Counted from the first letter of the stretch, positions 1 through 12,303 are shown. The stretch: DNA of 64,000 nucleotides from Narthecium ossifragum (GCA_963920575.1 OY986973.1:8319601-8383600), one strand, 5' to 3'. Notes: generated by a model from the letters alone, not told the origin. Numbers and translations are program-made.

Positions 1-755
1 AAACTTTAATCAGTTATTAAGCAACCCTATAAGCATCATCTAGCATACTTTAATTGAAGAAACAATCAATTAAACAACAAAGAACACCAAAACTATCTAG
101 TATGAAGAATCCTACCTAACTATGCTTAATCCATGTTTAATCCTCTATTAAACCATCCAAGGGAGATGTAGGGCTTCTCCCCAATTAGCTGGCAGCCTCT
201 CCCAAAGCCTACAATGAGCTATCCCGGCGGATCAGAGAAGAGAAGAGAAGGAACAAGAAATAAAAGAAGAACATAGGCGGTCCGTGGGTTCTTATAAGCT
301 TGCGACCGATCTATCGTCCCACGGACTGACCGATCATCCTATGTCGGTTCAGCTGACCTTATCCGGACACGTCAAAGTCGGTGCCGATATCGAGCCCGAT
401 CGATCGACCCACGGACCGACCGATCGATCGTCTTGAGGCCGAACGATCGTCCCACAGGGAGATCGATCGTCCGATGCATGACAACTATCCTAAAGACAAG
501 CTTTCACGCCCGAGCTCGGATCTTTCAATCAAGAGCCCCGCCTATGGTTCTAACAAGCACAAATAACAAACAAAAGGGTTGTGTGTGCACAACGCGGGTG
601 TGAAACCGACCACTAAGTCATGATTTACCAAATTGCCCTTAGGGTACCAAATTGCCCTTGGGGTCTTCGCGATTAACCTAGTCACGGAACAAAGCTAACG
701 AGCCAGTCTCTTGACCTAACGGGGTAAGATCGGGTTAGAAGAACGGGTCCTCATA
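1..755 (-). repeat. LTR of family T (copy A), truncated by window edge
   Basis: This is the 5' part of a long LTR read on the minus strand. Its first bases in sense are TATGAGGACCCGTTC, matching copy B at 987. It shares the family's signature block (positions 575-660: hexamer-rich stretch with 'cgggtgtgaaaccgacca' followed by 'accaaattgccctt') with copies B, C, D, E and F. A TATA-like ttataagaa on the minus strand lies near 291-300. GATCGATC-type palindromes cluster at 395-470. The left end is outside the window, so the TSD and length cannot be judged. Lineage: Tekay/Del-like, inferred from copy F. Confidence 0.8.
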
Positions 756-756
756 G

Positions 757-986
757 GTGACTTGGACGGGATTACTGGCAGAGTATGCATGTTGGGAACC
801 ATATGACCACTTGGCATTAAGGTTTTCTGCTATAGACCTTGAGGACAAGGTCCGTCTCGATGGGGGGGTGGAATGATAGGAAACCAGGCCAGCAGAAACG
901 ACAACAGATCCTCACCTACAGCAGAGGAGGCAAGTATCTCTCCACTTCGGAAACGCCCAGCTCTAGCAAATATTGAAGCTATGGAG
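757..986 (+). pseudogene. Ty3-gypsy chromovirus pol, C-terminal end
   Basis: Translating from 763 gives a chromodomain-like end of a Ty3-gypsy integrase: WTGLLAEYACWEPYDHL at 766-816, then AIDLEDKVRLDGG to about 867, followed by a stop. The W-x(n)-WEP and LEDKV signatures are typical of chromovirus pol C-termini, where the chromodomain steers integration. The upstream pol is absent: the sequence abuts LTR A. The downstream end is cut by LTR B, which inserted with an imperfect duplication (TGGAG at 982-986, TAGAG at 3751-3755). No reading frame longer than about 40 residues survives. Lineage inside the chromoviruses was not determined. Confidence 0.7.
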
Positions 987-1272
987 TATGAGGACCCGTT
1001 CCTCTGACCTGGCTCTACCATGTAGGTCGAGGGCCATTGTCATGTTGGTTTGGTTCCGCGTTCGGTGTGATCGGGCGATCATATTGGCATTTTGGGCCCC
1101 AGGGGAAATTCAGTAAAATTGCGCTCTGGCGGTCAGTTTTACACCCGTGTTATGCACACACTACATTGGATTGATGAATGTCATTGATTAGAACCTTAGG
1201 GGTGCTTTCGATCAGAAGATCGGAGCTCGATCGGGAAAGATCGAATTGGACGGCCGAGATCAGTTTGGATCT

Positions 1273-1281
1273 CTATAAATA
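1273..1281 (+). promoter_or_regulatory. TATA box of LTR copy B
   Basis: ctataaata lies 286 bp from the LTR start and is followed by a CT-rich leader. Copy D has tatata at an equivalent distance (about 285 bp) on its sense strand. That supports a conserved U3 promoter position and fixes the sense orientation of the family. Confidence 0.65.
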
Positions 1282-1959
1282 CCCTTCCCTCTATCTCTCT
1301 TTCCTTTTCTTCTCTTTCTCTCCTCCTCTCTCCCCCTTGGGTGCCGGCTGGACCTTGGGGCTGCGGATTTTCGGCTCGGATCCGCGTCGATCGGAGTGGA
1401 GGATCTCGTAGATCGCTTGCTTGTCTTCATATATAGGTGTTTCTACCCAATTCCTGTGAATTGGTAACTCTAGGATCGTATAACTGTGTTTTGATGTAGT
1501 TTTTCTTGTTAGAATGGTTTGAAATCTTGTATTCTAGTTTCTTGTCATGTGTTGCATACTACTATTCAACCGTTTTCGTATTCTTTCGGACCTTTTTTGT
1601 AGTTTTGTTGGTTTCCAGATTAGATCGGTTAAGATCTGATATTTCACGATTGGAATTTGGATTTTATTGCATGAATTGATCCCCCATCATCACATCTGCC
1701 TTCCCTCAAAGTTTAATTGGATTTTATCGCCGTTTGATAGATCAAATCCATGTAATTGAGTTTTTATTAGTTTTGTCGGCTTTTATACAATTTGTCTAAA
1801 ATCTGAGGATTTGATCATCTAAAGTTTGATTTCTTGGTTTCATTAGATTCCACACACCCAATTGTACATCCCCTCCAAGTTTCATTTTAATCCAACAGGT
1901 TTTGTTAGTTCGAATCCAAAAATTGGATTTGTAGCACTATTCATAAGTCCTGTCGGCTA

Positions 1960-2330
1960 TGAAGATCGATCTTCTTGTTGCCAAGTAGACTGCCGACTAT
2001 GAGGGATCGATCTTCTTGGTTGTCGACTATGGGAAGAAGCTCGATCATTCGTGAGTCATCGTTCTATCTTTTCTAAAGAAAATCGATCTCATTTATTCCA
2101 GACTGAACAACCATTTTGGGAAAATCGATCTCTTTCGTTCGAGACAGAACACCCACTTTGGGAAAATCGATCTTTTTGGATGAGAAGATCGGTCTCTTTT
2201 GTTTCAGAGAGAAGACCCCTTTGTGGAGGATCGATCTTCATGGGACATGAAGATGGCTCACTTGTTTTAAGATGGTTGGCTACGAAGAGAAGATCGATCT
2301 TGACAACCCTGTGAAGATCGACCTCTTGTT
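1960..2330 (+). repeat. GATCGATC-bearing tandem subrepeats in LTR B
   Basis: Degenerate units of about 45-55 bp each contain aaaatcgatct or gatcgatctt, at about 1968, 2006, 2088, 2127, 2166, 2229 and 2291. The block gives an open frame (2051-2314) whose translation repeats 'FWENRSLSFETEHPLWENRS', which reflects the DNA repeat and not a protein family. It lies downstream of the TATA box, in the probable R/U5 part. Confidence 0.6.
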
Positions 2331-3755
2331 TGTTGCTAACACATTTTGATCCAATTTCATCATTCTTGATTCCCTTTCGACCCGATATTCTTGTGTGGCT
2401 TTCCCGATTATAGCTAGTGACTAATATAATATTTTAATCAAGATTTTGATGGATATATCTTTGGATTATACCGTGGTTTGGGCTTTGGACCGGTTTCCGA
2501 CGTTTATGGGATTTAAGCGGTTTCTCGATAAGCATGCCATATACATATATGTACATATAGCTTGTGATTGCCTTATCAGCTTTCCTTGCATGCTAAGTAC
2601 AAATGAGCCGATGATGTACCCTTTATTTCCGTGTGGTTAACCGAGGGAGTCGTGCCCCTGAGGAATGCGTAGAATAAATGGGCCAAAGGTGTGCCATACC
2701 CATTTAATATAGGCCAACAATTTGCCGACGTACGCCGGGGGCATAGTATAGAATGATTTGGATGTTTGATTCTGTCGGGTAATCTTGGTTGATAGAATTA
2801 TCGTTGTACTTGTAGATCAGTTATCTACGGGATAACTGTGGAACCTTAGCCTGGCATGTGCCGGAGTGCACTGAAGGCTTGCATAGGATCATGCACTGTA
2901 TGCATTAAAGGCATTTCAGGTTAGGCGTGGGCGATGGGTTAGTCGCCGATCCGAGGCTCTTGGGTAGCTCGGATCTAGGTCTTGGACCGAGGATGGGTAG
3001 TAAGGTGTAGGGCATGATTGTATGAAATTGTAATCATTGTATTCTTCAGGTTGGTGTCTAGCTGGATATAATCATTTCTGATTGAGATGTACAGGTTGCC
3101 CAGGGATCCAGTCTCAGTATCTGTGTCAGGGGAAGTTGTGTGCCACCCTGTGTCCTACGCCCTTCGCTTCAGTGCTTGGTTGTGGAGAGAGGGATGGTTG
3201 ACAGTGCAGGTCACATAGCGCGTGTCGTAGGGTAGGCGGTGGGCGTGACGTGAGTTTCCCCTAGAGATGAGATGGAACCCCGGGACTTTCTAGGTCCCTT
3301 TCCTTCTATGTGCCATAGAGTAGAAGCCTACTGACCTTTGTTGCTCACTTCTACCGGGGCAGCGTTTTGCATATGCAGGCGCCATCTCATCCTCTGTAGT
3401 TCCAGCTGGACCAGATTTTGGCGGCGCGACAACTTCCGGAGGCACTTGAGGTTGTTGTGGATCACCCGTTGTACTTTTAATAGATTATATATATATATAG
3501 GCATCATTCGAGAATTTTTATAAATGTATAATTTTCCTATTCGAGGAATTTTGTTAAGAATCTGTATTTGATGTCTAATAGTACAATTTGATGTTGGCTT
3601 AATAGAATCTTGTTTCTTCAATCTTGTAGTGTATATTGTTAGAATTATAGCTTTACACTTGAAGGTCAAATTGTTCAAATTATCTCTATAAATAGTAGTA
3701 GGAACCCTCATGCCCCGGACCGGATGGGTTTTCTGGGTCGGGGTGTGACATAGAG

Positions 3756-4037
3756 TTTCCTAATAAAAGAAGATTACCTACTGCGATTAGAATTTTCTTA
3801 ATAAGCAGTTTCCTTATTTGTCTTACATTGATAGCTGTCAAGAGTTCCTCATTAGGAGAGGCATTTCTATTTAAAGCATTGTAAGGAGGATTACAGGCAT
3901 GAATGTATACAGGAATTCTCTAAATCTTTCCCTCCTTCTTCCTCTGTTTCTTCCCTCCATTCTTTAGCTTCTTCCCCTGTATCCAAAGTTCCAGTCAGCA
4001 GTGCTATATCATCAAGGAGAACCTATCAGGGTGTCAT
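3756..4037 (+). other. Non-coding remnant next to chromovirus end, probably LTR
   Basis: No ORF is seen. A tatttaaag TATA-like motif near 3870 is followed by a pyrimidine-rich stretch at 3925-3975, the layout of a short LTR promoter and leader. Once copy B is removed, this joins the chromovirus remnant at 986, so a chromovirus 3' LTR fragment is the simplest reading. The right boundary near 4037 is where Athila-like sequence starts. The family was not identified. Confidence 0.35.
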
Positions 4038-4200
4038 CCTTGGAAACCCTCCGAAGAATATAGCTTCTCCACTGGGGTAGCTCACGGGTTTAAAGATTTG
4101 TTGCACATGCTAAGTGTAATCGTGAGACCTACAAAAGTGGGTAGTTAGATTTATTGCTTTCTTTTTATCTTTCCTTTGGTCGAGTACTAGTAATAGAGCT

Positions 4201-5977
4201 TGAAAAGTGTCATGGCTTAACAAGTCTACTCAAAATTATAAATTTATAATCAAACTACTAACTAACTACTTTAGGGGTAGCTAGTAGTGAGTCCGAGTCA
4301 AATCCACAGGGAATGCGTAAGAAAGTAATTAAAATATTAAACTCAATATAAGTATTCCTATCAATAAGTTGAGAAAGATTCAGAACTGGAATTAAACTAA
4401 CTATATACTAAGGATTGATAAATACGAGAAAAAGGTACCAGGGAATTCTTAATCAATAACTACAATTCTACAAGGTCTTCCTAGTATTAGAACGAGCTAA
4501 CAAAACTGAATGATTTTTCTAATGATTGATAGGGTGGTTGATAGGTGAATGACTAGTTCTCCCTATCACTCAACAAGTTCCGATTAGGATCCCTTGTCGG
4601 TCAGAGCAATTATCTAAAAGTCAGTTACCTAACTATTACTTATGATCACTGCTAATGAATCCTCTGATCAGGATGAACTCATCACGAGAAGATAGTATAA
4701 TATGGTTTTAGGTGTAAGATCAAGATGATTCTAGCACCTTGAGATCGTCAAATAGAATGTCTCAAGGATTAGCAGTTAACCTAGTGATTCTAGCACTAAT
4801 GTAGTGGTTCTAGCACTTACGAAATCCCTAATCTTGAATTAAGATGAATAACGGATTAAGAGTTAGTCGTAAGGGTTCTAGCATTACGTGTAATGGTTCT
4901 AGCATCACAAGACTCTTAATCTCGAGAAGAAATCCTCACATCCATGGTTCTAGCATGAATGTTTTGATGAGAATCTCTAAACTCAAGCCCCTAACATGCT
5001 CAAGACCTAGATCTAGTGCATAAAGGAACAAATCATTGAGCCACTAATAATAAAATCAAATCAAGTTCATAAAGAAATTAAGATCAATCCATACAAACCA
5101 TTCAAAAAGGTATACAAGCCCTAAATCTTAGGAATCCCTAATAGAAACCCTAGTTACATCATAAGAATCTCATGGTAAAAAGTTTAGCTACTCATCTTTA
5201 GGGTTTGATCCATAGATGAAGGTTGATGAAGCTCTTCCGCCATGGATTTCAATCCCAAAAGATTGTAAAAAGAAAAGTTAAAAAGAGAAAAAAGAAACTC
5301 AGAAAGAGTGCTCCCTCTCCTTGGCCTCTAAGCAGCCAAGAGAGAGAGTCTAGAGAGCCTCCCTAAGAGAGGAACAAGAGCCCCCAAAAACCCTAGAACA
5401 TCCCTATTTATAGCCTAGGTATCCCCTTAACTCAGATTAGATATGGGCCTTTGATTTTGCTTAACAGATATCAAACGATTGATCATTTTGGGGTGAAGAT
5501 CGATCCTTTGAATCCAAAAAACTGGTTGCCTCATGTAAAATATGGCTCTCAGTCATCTCCTCTACAGTGCAATGATCGATCCTTTAGGGGAGGATGATCC
5601 ATCCTTCTGTTCTGCATATTCTTTTTTGCCATTCAGACTGCGCTATCGGTACTAAAAATATTATAACTTCTTCTACGAAACTCGGAATCATGAACTGTAA
5701 TATTCAACAGAAACTAGATTTCAAGATCTTTCCAACCATATATGGCACATCATCTGGTTCTTCCTAAGAAGGTACAGTTTTGATGTCAAAGTTGGCCCAT
5801 CTTTACTGCTTTGCTCCTAGCAGGTTCTTTATTTATTCGTTTTAGTACCAAACCTGATCTAATCTTCATTGAAGGCTCTTATACCTAAAATACATCATAG
5901 AATATCAAAATAGTATTGCTCGGAGACTAACAAGACCTCGTTAAAAGGATAATTTTTGCATTTTTTACGTCTTATCA
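4201..5977 (-). repeat. 3' LTR of element 1
   Basis: 1,777 bp; in sense it starts TGATAAGACG and ends GACACTTTTCA. It aligns along its length with the 5' LTR at 17042-20416. A minus-strand TATA box is visible at 5401-5412 (tatttatagcc on plus). Short repeats of 'ggttctagca' (plus-strand spelling) recur at least six times in 4725-4960. GATCGATCC motifs lie upstream of the TATA at 5500-5590. Confidence 0.85.
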
Positions 5978-5990
5978 CTCCCCCCAACTT
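5978..5990 (-). promoter_or_regulatory. Polypurine tract of element 1
   Basis: In sense the tract reads aagttggggggag, directly before the LTR start TGATAAG. It would prime plus-strand DNA synthesis. The same tract precedes the LTRs at 20445 and 46067. Confidence 0.75.
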
Positions 5991-7232
5991 TATCTTTGCT
6001 AGTCCTCGAGCAAATCAAGACAAAACTAAAAATAAAGCAGTAAACCTAACTAGCCACTTTCGTAGGTCTCACGATTACACTTAGTATGTGTAACAAGTCT
6101 TTAAACCCCTGGGTGGCCCCATTGGAGAAGTTATAGTCTTCTGAGTGTTTCCAGTGATGATACCCACAAACATCTATACATCCCCTTGACGTATCATCAG
6201 AAATCAATTACAATATTCATTAACTACAATGCATAAAATAGAAATAATATCCATGAATATATTCATTAATTCATAGTCACATGAGAGTAAAGTAAATCGA
6301 AACAAGTCATAACACATTTTCAATACTGCAACATATTTAATGATGGTTCAAAAATTACAATCCTAAGTAAGCACATATTTTGCACTATCACATAACAATA
6401 ATAGTTCCTTTTTTTTTCTTTTCTTCTTTTTTTTCTTTTTTTTCACAAGGAAAATCACTCGTTTTACGCGAACAACATGCTGATCAGGCACACTGCCCGA
6501 TTACTAAGATGTAATCATGTTTCTTCTTTTCTTTTCATTCATAAGGACTTTTAACCATTTTATGCGAACACCATACTTATCAGGCACCTTACCCGGTTAC
6601 TAAGTTGAAAGCCTTACACTTGCCAACACATATACTTGTTGCGAACAGAAAACTGCATGTGTTCATGTATCTTATGTGACATGACAGAGAACTGTAAATC
6701 TATCCTAGTTTCATGCTAAGAATCTAAGTTCAACTCCTAAACATTTGAAAGCGCTCAATTGCATTAAGATATGTCAGGCCATTCCTAAATCATGGTAAAA
6801 GTGTTAAAGTATAGAGATAATGCCATGCATAGCTAAATTTACTAAATCTTATATGACATATAAATTTCTGAATACTTCATAAGACAAATTTTTAAATCAA
6901 ACATCTTTATCAATAAATATCATAATTTCATTCTTCTAACATATGTCAAGGGATGTATAATGTCAGTTATCAAAAAAATTAAACATAAGCATGAAATTTA
7001 TGAACGCTACCCCCCAACTTAAGCGGAATTTTCCCCAAGCATGGAAATAGGGTAAGGGATAGAGATAACCTGATGATGCCTCTAATGAAACAGTAACCTT
7101 GGTTATAGATAAAATCGTATTTGCTGAGCAAGGTGAAGCATGAAAACCAAGTACATGTGTGATGTCGTAATGTGTCGCAGCAATATGCATACCATAGGAT
7201 AGGGACCCTGGAAAATAGTAGAAGAAATACCC
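5991..7232 (-). other. 3' non-coding region of element 1, part 1
   Basis: About 1.2 kb without a credible reading frame lies between the last coding traces and the polypurine tract. Visible features are the 110-bp block at 6057-6166 shared with 4038-4147, a T/C tract at 6405-6450, a duplicated motif at 6450-6605 (own entry), and 'cccccaacttaagcgg' at 7010, a phrase common before the 3' end of Athila-like elements. The region is cut at 7232 by solo LTR C and continues at 10150. Confidence 0.6.
6450..6605 (-). repeat. Duplicated conserved motif in Athila-like 3' region
   Basis: Two copies about 90 bp apart (6455-6511 and 6551-6605) share, in sense, AGTAAtCGGGca...GCCTGAT...TTCGCgtAAAA. A matching pair occurs in the unrelated-strand element H at 45528-45575 and 45626-45675. 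See the finding on this motif. No function is known to me. Confidence 0.5.
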
Positions 7233-10149
7233 TGTCACGCCCCGGCCCAGGAAACCCATCCCGGACCGGGACACGAGGGGGAAACCTACATCTACTGACA
7301 ACCAACAGCGGAGACAATTACAATAAACAAAAGGCGAAAGTAAAGTTAACATTAACTATAATAAAACATTAAATACATCAGAGTTATACAAAGTTTACAA
7401 CATTTACAATTTCAAAAGGAAATAATACATCGCCTGAGGTCTCCGCAAAAGCGCAACAAAAGCCGTCCTGGCCCTCAAACAAGGTCGGCTGGCGACACGC
7501 TGCTGCAGGACAAACACCGGGGCCCACAGGAGAAGCGCTGGTACCTGTGCCTATCGCGGTCCAGGTAGAAATGAGCAAAAAGCTCAGTAGGGTTCTACTT
7601 TACGACACACACAAGAAAGGAGACTCCAACCGTACTAACTCTGTGCCAAGTGCTGAGGCCTGCCAGGGACCCCATAAATCCCGTCAATAACCCAAAGGGC
7701 ACCTGTCCAAAGTACGTCCTCCGATGGCCACTGCTCAGGGGTGGTCCTCCTCCGACAGTCCCTGACACAGGGTGGACATGACGCTACCTGTAGGACACCC
7801 CTCTCCAAGTGGGACCTCCACACTTGACGGAACAACTGTGATTACGACAACCATCTCCCAGCACTCAAAGCACAGAGCCAATACAACCCCTAAACTCCAA
7901 ATCAAAAGCTCAGAGACAACCAGAGAGCCCACAAATCCCTTCGATACCCCTAGGGTTCCTGTCCATAGTTCGTCCCTCCGATGGCCACTGTTCAGGGGTT
8001 GGACTTTCTCCGATAATCCCAGATACAGGGTGGTCAATGACGATACCAGTAGGACACCCTTACCGGGGTAACGACGGCCACCACTTAGCTATTGATACTG
8101 GAGTACTAGGGACAACCTCAAACCCACGCCCTAGCCTAACATGCCTCTAATGCACAGGAAAGCAAGACAATAACAAAACAATAGAATAAACAGGCAGATA
8201 ATTAATAGTATAAACAGACATATAATTAAGCAGTAAAGCAGATAGAAGAAACAGAAAAGCATGCAAATAATATAACAACAGTTATAACAATATTATCAGA
8301 TAGATATAAAGCAGTAAAGCAGGCAACAAACAAGACAATATAAACAAGCATCAGCACAAGGGCACACCTTCGGCCCATTTATACTAAACATGCCATAAAT
8401 GCCAATGAACAGTAAAAATATAATATTATATTCCGACATATAATATTATATTCAAACATCAAACATTCTCTACATGGCAGCTAGTTGACCCCATAGATCC
8501 GACGTCCAAACAACGTCGGATTTAAGATCCAACTTAGACTCCAGTAAATCTACAAGCATGGATCAACATATCCAACGGATCAAAATCCGGCATTATAACG
8601 GCGTCCACAGCCGTCAACCGCACGTAGTACAACGGGATACATCCCCGACCAAGCAATACACATCAACTAGGACACACCCTTGGCCCAAATACAACGATAA
8701 CAGTAAACAACTAATACAAATGGCACACCAGCGAACCGTTTATCAATCTAAACATCCCAAGGGGCATTACTCCCTTGGTTCAACCACGAGCCCCACACGG
8801 GCTTAAACATGCATATAATACATAATTGTAATTAACATCTAAAGCAAAGGCATGTTCTATAAATTGAAAGTTAATTAGCTAATTTTCCGCCAAAAGAATA
8901 CCAATTTGAGCATACTAATCCTACAGATCACTAGGAATGCTAAATCCATGAATCCTGAAGCATCAAACCCGATAAAACATCAAAGATCCATTAAAAAACC
9001 AAATCTCGGATTGCTACAGTAAACCACAGTTAGCGAAGATGAAATCTTCGCAAATCAACATCCAAACGACGTTAAACCTCAAATCAAACTTAATCAAGTA
9101 TTGCTTAAAATATTGGGCGCATGCTGACCAAGAATTAGATCTAATGGAAGTCTACTCTCCACATATTTTACTAACCAATTTCTTAATTTCTGTTTCACAG
9201 CAGTTTAGGAAATAATTCGTCAAAAATCGTAGGAAAATCCAAAAATCATGAAATCAGCGGCAATCGAAAGATAACTCTATGATCTACAACTTTCATCTTG
9301 AACGTTTTGCAGGATCATGTTCACACAGCTCACAAATCGAGCTCAAACGTGACTGTTCATCGAAGAACAGAGCTTCCAAGAAAATCCGGGGAAAACATCC
9401 AAAAATCCGGATAAATCCCAAATCAAATCCCATGAAGGTTCAATCAATCACTATGCATGATCTAAGGAACTAATTAACACAAAGAAGACAACCAACAATC
9501 AAACCAAACCCTAGATCTATCATATCTTAGAGATCAAGATAGAAACCCTACCTTCAAACGCTAAGCCAAGCTTCCTCCTTGCTAATCCATCGTCCTCCCT
9601 CGCCGCCGTCGTCACCAGCTCGCCGGAGAGCCGCCGAAGACCTCCCACATCCGCAGCCGCCGCCGGAGAAGGATGTGGAGATGCCGTGGGGGAGCGAGAG
9701 GGAAGGAAGGAGGAGGGAAAGGGGCCCTCCCCGCGCCTCCAAGTCGCCGGGGGAGATGGCTGGAGGAAGAAGCAGCAGGCGCGGAAGGGAGAGGGGAAGG
9801 GGTCGGGCATGGGCAAGCCAGGGGAAGGAAGAAGGAAAAAGAAAGAAAAAAGAAAGGAAAGGAAAGGAAGAGAGAGGGAAGAGAAAGCTAAGCCACTTAA
9901 GTGGCTGAGCTGGTCTAGCTTAGTCAACTAATCGGACTGGATCCGATTTGACCCCAAATTGCGATCTCGCCGCAATCTCATCCGGATCTGATGATCGCGG
10001 ACGCTCCTACTGGATCTATTCAATCACTTACACCAAAACAAGGCCTGTGTGTGCACACGCGGGTGTGAAACAAACCATCAAGGTGCAATTTACCAAATTG
10101 CCCTTGCGGTCCACAACGAGCCACAGGAATAGAGGGACGGGTCCTCACA
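7233..10149 (-). repeat. Solo LTR of family T (copy C)
   Basis: 2,917 bp; on plus it starts TGTCACGCCCCGGCCC and ends GGGTCCTCACA, so its sense is minus (TGTGAGGACCCG...GGCGTGACA). The TSD is exact: TACCC at 7228-7232 and 10150-10154. The block 9580-9900 is GC-rich and purine-skewed and produces long overlapping frames on both strands. None has a family signature, so I treat them as composition artefacts. Its insertion interrupts the 3' region of element 1. Confidence 0.9.
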
Positions 10150-10486
10150 TACCCCGTGATGGCAATGAAGTAAAACAATTAAGCATAAGCATGAAAAGTT
10201 AGAGAAAAATTGAGTATCATCTCCTCTATTTATTCAAGAAGCACAATGGCTACAAAATTTCACTCTTTATATCCACGGTACATCCACATCGACAAACACA
10301 GTGCCACATACACGAGGCACGCCCCCTTATTCATACGATTATAAAAAATCAAAGATGCAAATACTTAGAAAACAAGCAAGCATGCAAATAAGAAAAGTTC
10401 AAATAAAAAATTTAAAATTAAAGCAAAGATGGGTTGCCTCCCACCAAGCGCTTGGTTTACCGTCTCGAGCTCGACACAATGCAAGC
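10150..10486 (-). other. Internal non-coding part of element 1, part 2
   Basis: This continues 7232 once copy C is removed. No convincing ORF is present. 'gatgggttgcctcccaccaagcgcttggttta' at 10426-10457 is a phrase I have seen often in the 3' regions of Athila-like elements. That is recollection, not a search result. Confidence 0.4.
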
Positions 10487-10992
10487 TCAGCTAAAATTGA
10501 ATTTGGGTGTTCGGTGGTTCCAAGTAAAGAAATACATGGACCAAAGAATAGAGAAGACATGCAAACATAATTCATCAAAGAAGAAAGACAAGTCCCAGGT
10601 AAGGAAATTATTAAAATTTTTAGTCAGTGGCCACTCACCATCATGCAAATCATGTGTATCAATAAATCTGTCCATCATCAGATAGGCTTTTGGTGGCCTA
10701 TGGTTTAAACAATAGAAATACATGCATTGAAGGATGAAGATGATGTACAAACATGCTTTATCAAAGAAGAAAGGAGAATTCATGGCAAATAATTCATTAT
10801 AAGCAGTAGGCATTGGCCAATTGTCGTCCTTCAAGCCATGAGTTTCAATAAATGGAGTCATCATCAAGTGGTCCTTTGGCGGCCAATGATTTAAAATACA
10901 GAAATACATGGTCTGAATAAAAGTAAAGTCATGCAGACACAAAGAAGAAGGGAATGCTCGTAACAAACAAAGTACGTGAAAGACAAGAAGTA
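10487..10992 (-). pseudogene. ORF remnant with in-frame 62-residue repeats, element 1
   Basis: The minus-strand frame ending at 10487 contains three tandem modules of about 62 residues (186 bp). Each has MYF-x(4)-NH-x-x-PK, and the first two continue with -x-x-LMM-x-x-FI-(E/D)-TH-x-L-x-D. The modules start with MYF near residues 46, 108 and 170 of the frame. Each unit starts with an FFFD-x(n)-hydrophobic stretch. The frame is open across all units although the copies have diverged, which suggests it was once translated. Upstream coding is cut by the insertion at 10993; after removing that insertion the frame can be followed only a short way beyond 15551. I do not recognise the protein. Confidence 0.45.
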
Positions 10993-12303
10993 TGATACGA
11001 GTCGATCCAACTCGACCAACTGGACCCGAACCCAGAAGAGGAACCAAACTGGTTCAGCCTCTTTCCTACTTTGATTTGGACTTCCCTAGTTCAAACTAGA
11101 GTATTTGATTAGGATTTATCATTAGTCTTTTATATTTAATTGAGTCCTAGTTGACATTTGAGTTAGTAAGTTGAGTAGAGTCTGAAAGCCTTATTACTTG
11201 GAAATTAAGCAATGGGGTTTTTTAGTTGGATTAGGACTCTGTCAAGGCCTCTATAAAAGGGACTTCATTAGTTTGTATTAGGTCATGATGAAGGATGAAT
11301 GAAGAAGAGAATTATGATTAGTTAAGAATAGTTGATAGAATATCATAGGAGTAGAATATCATAGGAGTAGAGGTAATGTAGATTCCACCATCGATCCACC
11401 TTCTTCCCCGTCGGTCATCTTCTTCGCAGCCGGCACCGCCTCCACCGGTATTTCTCTCTCCCCGCCACTTTCTCTCTCCGCCATGTCATCACCATCTTCT
11501 TCCTCTCTTCCGTGGCCCTAACCCTAGCTTCACCACCGCCATCCTTCCCGTAGCCTCTCCGGCCGTCCCCGTCGCCAACCAAGGCCTCCATCCTCTTCCC
11601 CCATGCCCTACGACCTCGGCCAACCCCTTCACCGCCACGTTCATCTTCTCCGACGGTATGCCAGTCCTTCCCAAGGTTCACCGTCACCGACCCCTTCCAG
11701 ATCCGCCACCTCTAGCCATCCATTGGAAGATCCGATCCGTTAGATCCTTTCCTCGTCTCCCCATGACCCTTCCCATATACTTCCCGACATCCCAAGCCCA
11801 AGCCGAGCTCCTCGCCGTCGTCCCCGATGCCGATCCGAAACTAAATCCATCACCGGCCACACCAGATCCCGTCCATCTAGCCATCCTCCGACCAATCCAA
11901 CTCGTTGGATCTCATCCCCACCGCCAGGCGATCCTTCCTGACTGTATCCCGACCCCCTCCGACGCCCTTACGCTGGCAATCTACTCCGGCGAACCTCAGT
12001 CCTTGGATCCAGTCCGGTTCAGCCAGCTTAAATCCGACTCAGCCCAACCTGATTCAACTCAGCCACCTAATCCAGATTCAGTCCAATCCAACCAGGTCAA
12101 CCTGATCCAAATCAACTCAGACTTGACCCAGTCAAGTCTTATCCTATCAGGCTCAGCCAGATCTGAACCAGCTCAAGCCAGATCCGATCTAGCTAGTCAG
12201 ATTTAGCCAATTGGACTCAAATCAAGTCCGATCAGGCCAATTCTGATCGATTGGAGCAGTAGAGACACGATATGAGAGGATTATGAGTAGACCGCTCGTA
12301 TCA
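10993..12303 (+). repeat. 5' LTR of element N
   Basis: It starts TGATACGAG and ends CTCGTATCA, a perfect 9-bp terminal inverted repeat. A TATA box (ctataaaagg) lies at 11251. The second half (11500-12200) is C-rich and gives a 182-residue open frame (11658-12206) made of P/S/D/Q-rich low complexity. It comes from repeats of the type 'atccaactcagcc' and is not a recognisable protein. Confidence 0.9.

Larger units (their letters stand above)
987..3750 (+). repeat. Solo LTR of family T (copy B)
   Basis: A 2,764-bp LTR runs in sense from TATGAGGACCCG to ...GGTCGGGGTGTGACA. It is flanked by TGGAG (982-986) and TAGAG (3751-3755), a 5-bp TSD with one mismatch. No internal domain or second LTR is adjacent, so it is a solo LTR. 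Seen inside are a TATA box at 1273, a pyrimidine-rich leader at 1285-1340, tandem GATC-containing subrepeats at 1960-2330, and a conserved block near 2925-3010 ('gggcgatgggttagtcgcc') that recurs in copies D and E. The ORFs inside are short and show no family signature, so I call none of them genes. Confidence 0.85.

Noticed and set aside
4038..6166. Large inverted repeat (4038-4147 against 6057-6166) as a hairpin or foldback element
   Set aside because: Explained by two Athila-like elements of opposite orientation, one inserted just upstream of the other's polypurine tract.
9520..9931. Long overlapping ORFs on both strands in LTR copy C
   Set aside because: Purine-skewed GC-rich sequence gives R/K/E/G-rich or S/P/L-rich frames with no domain, inside a solo LTR.
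11658..12206. 182-residue P/S/D/Q-rich ORF in the 5' LTR of element N as a protein
   Set aside because: It lies within an LTR, the 3' LTR copy is not open over the same length, and the sequence is low complexity.
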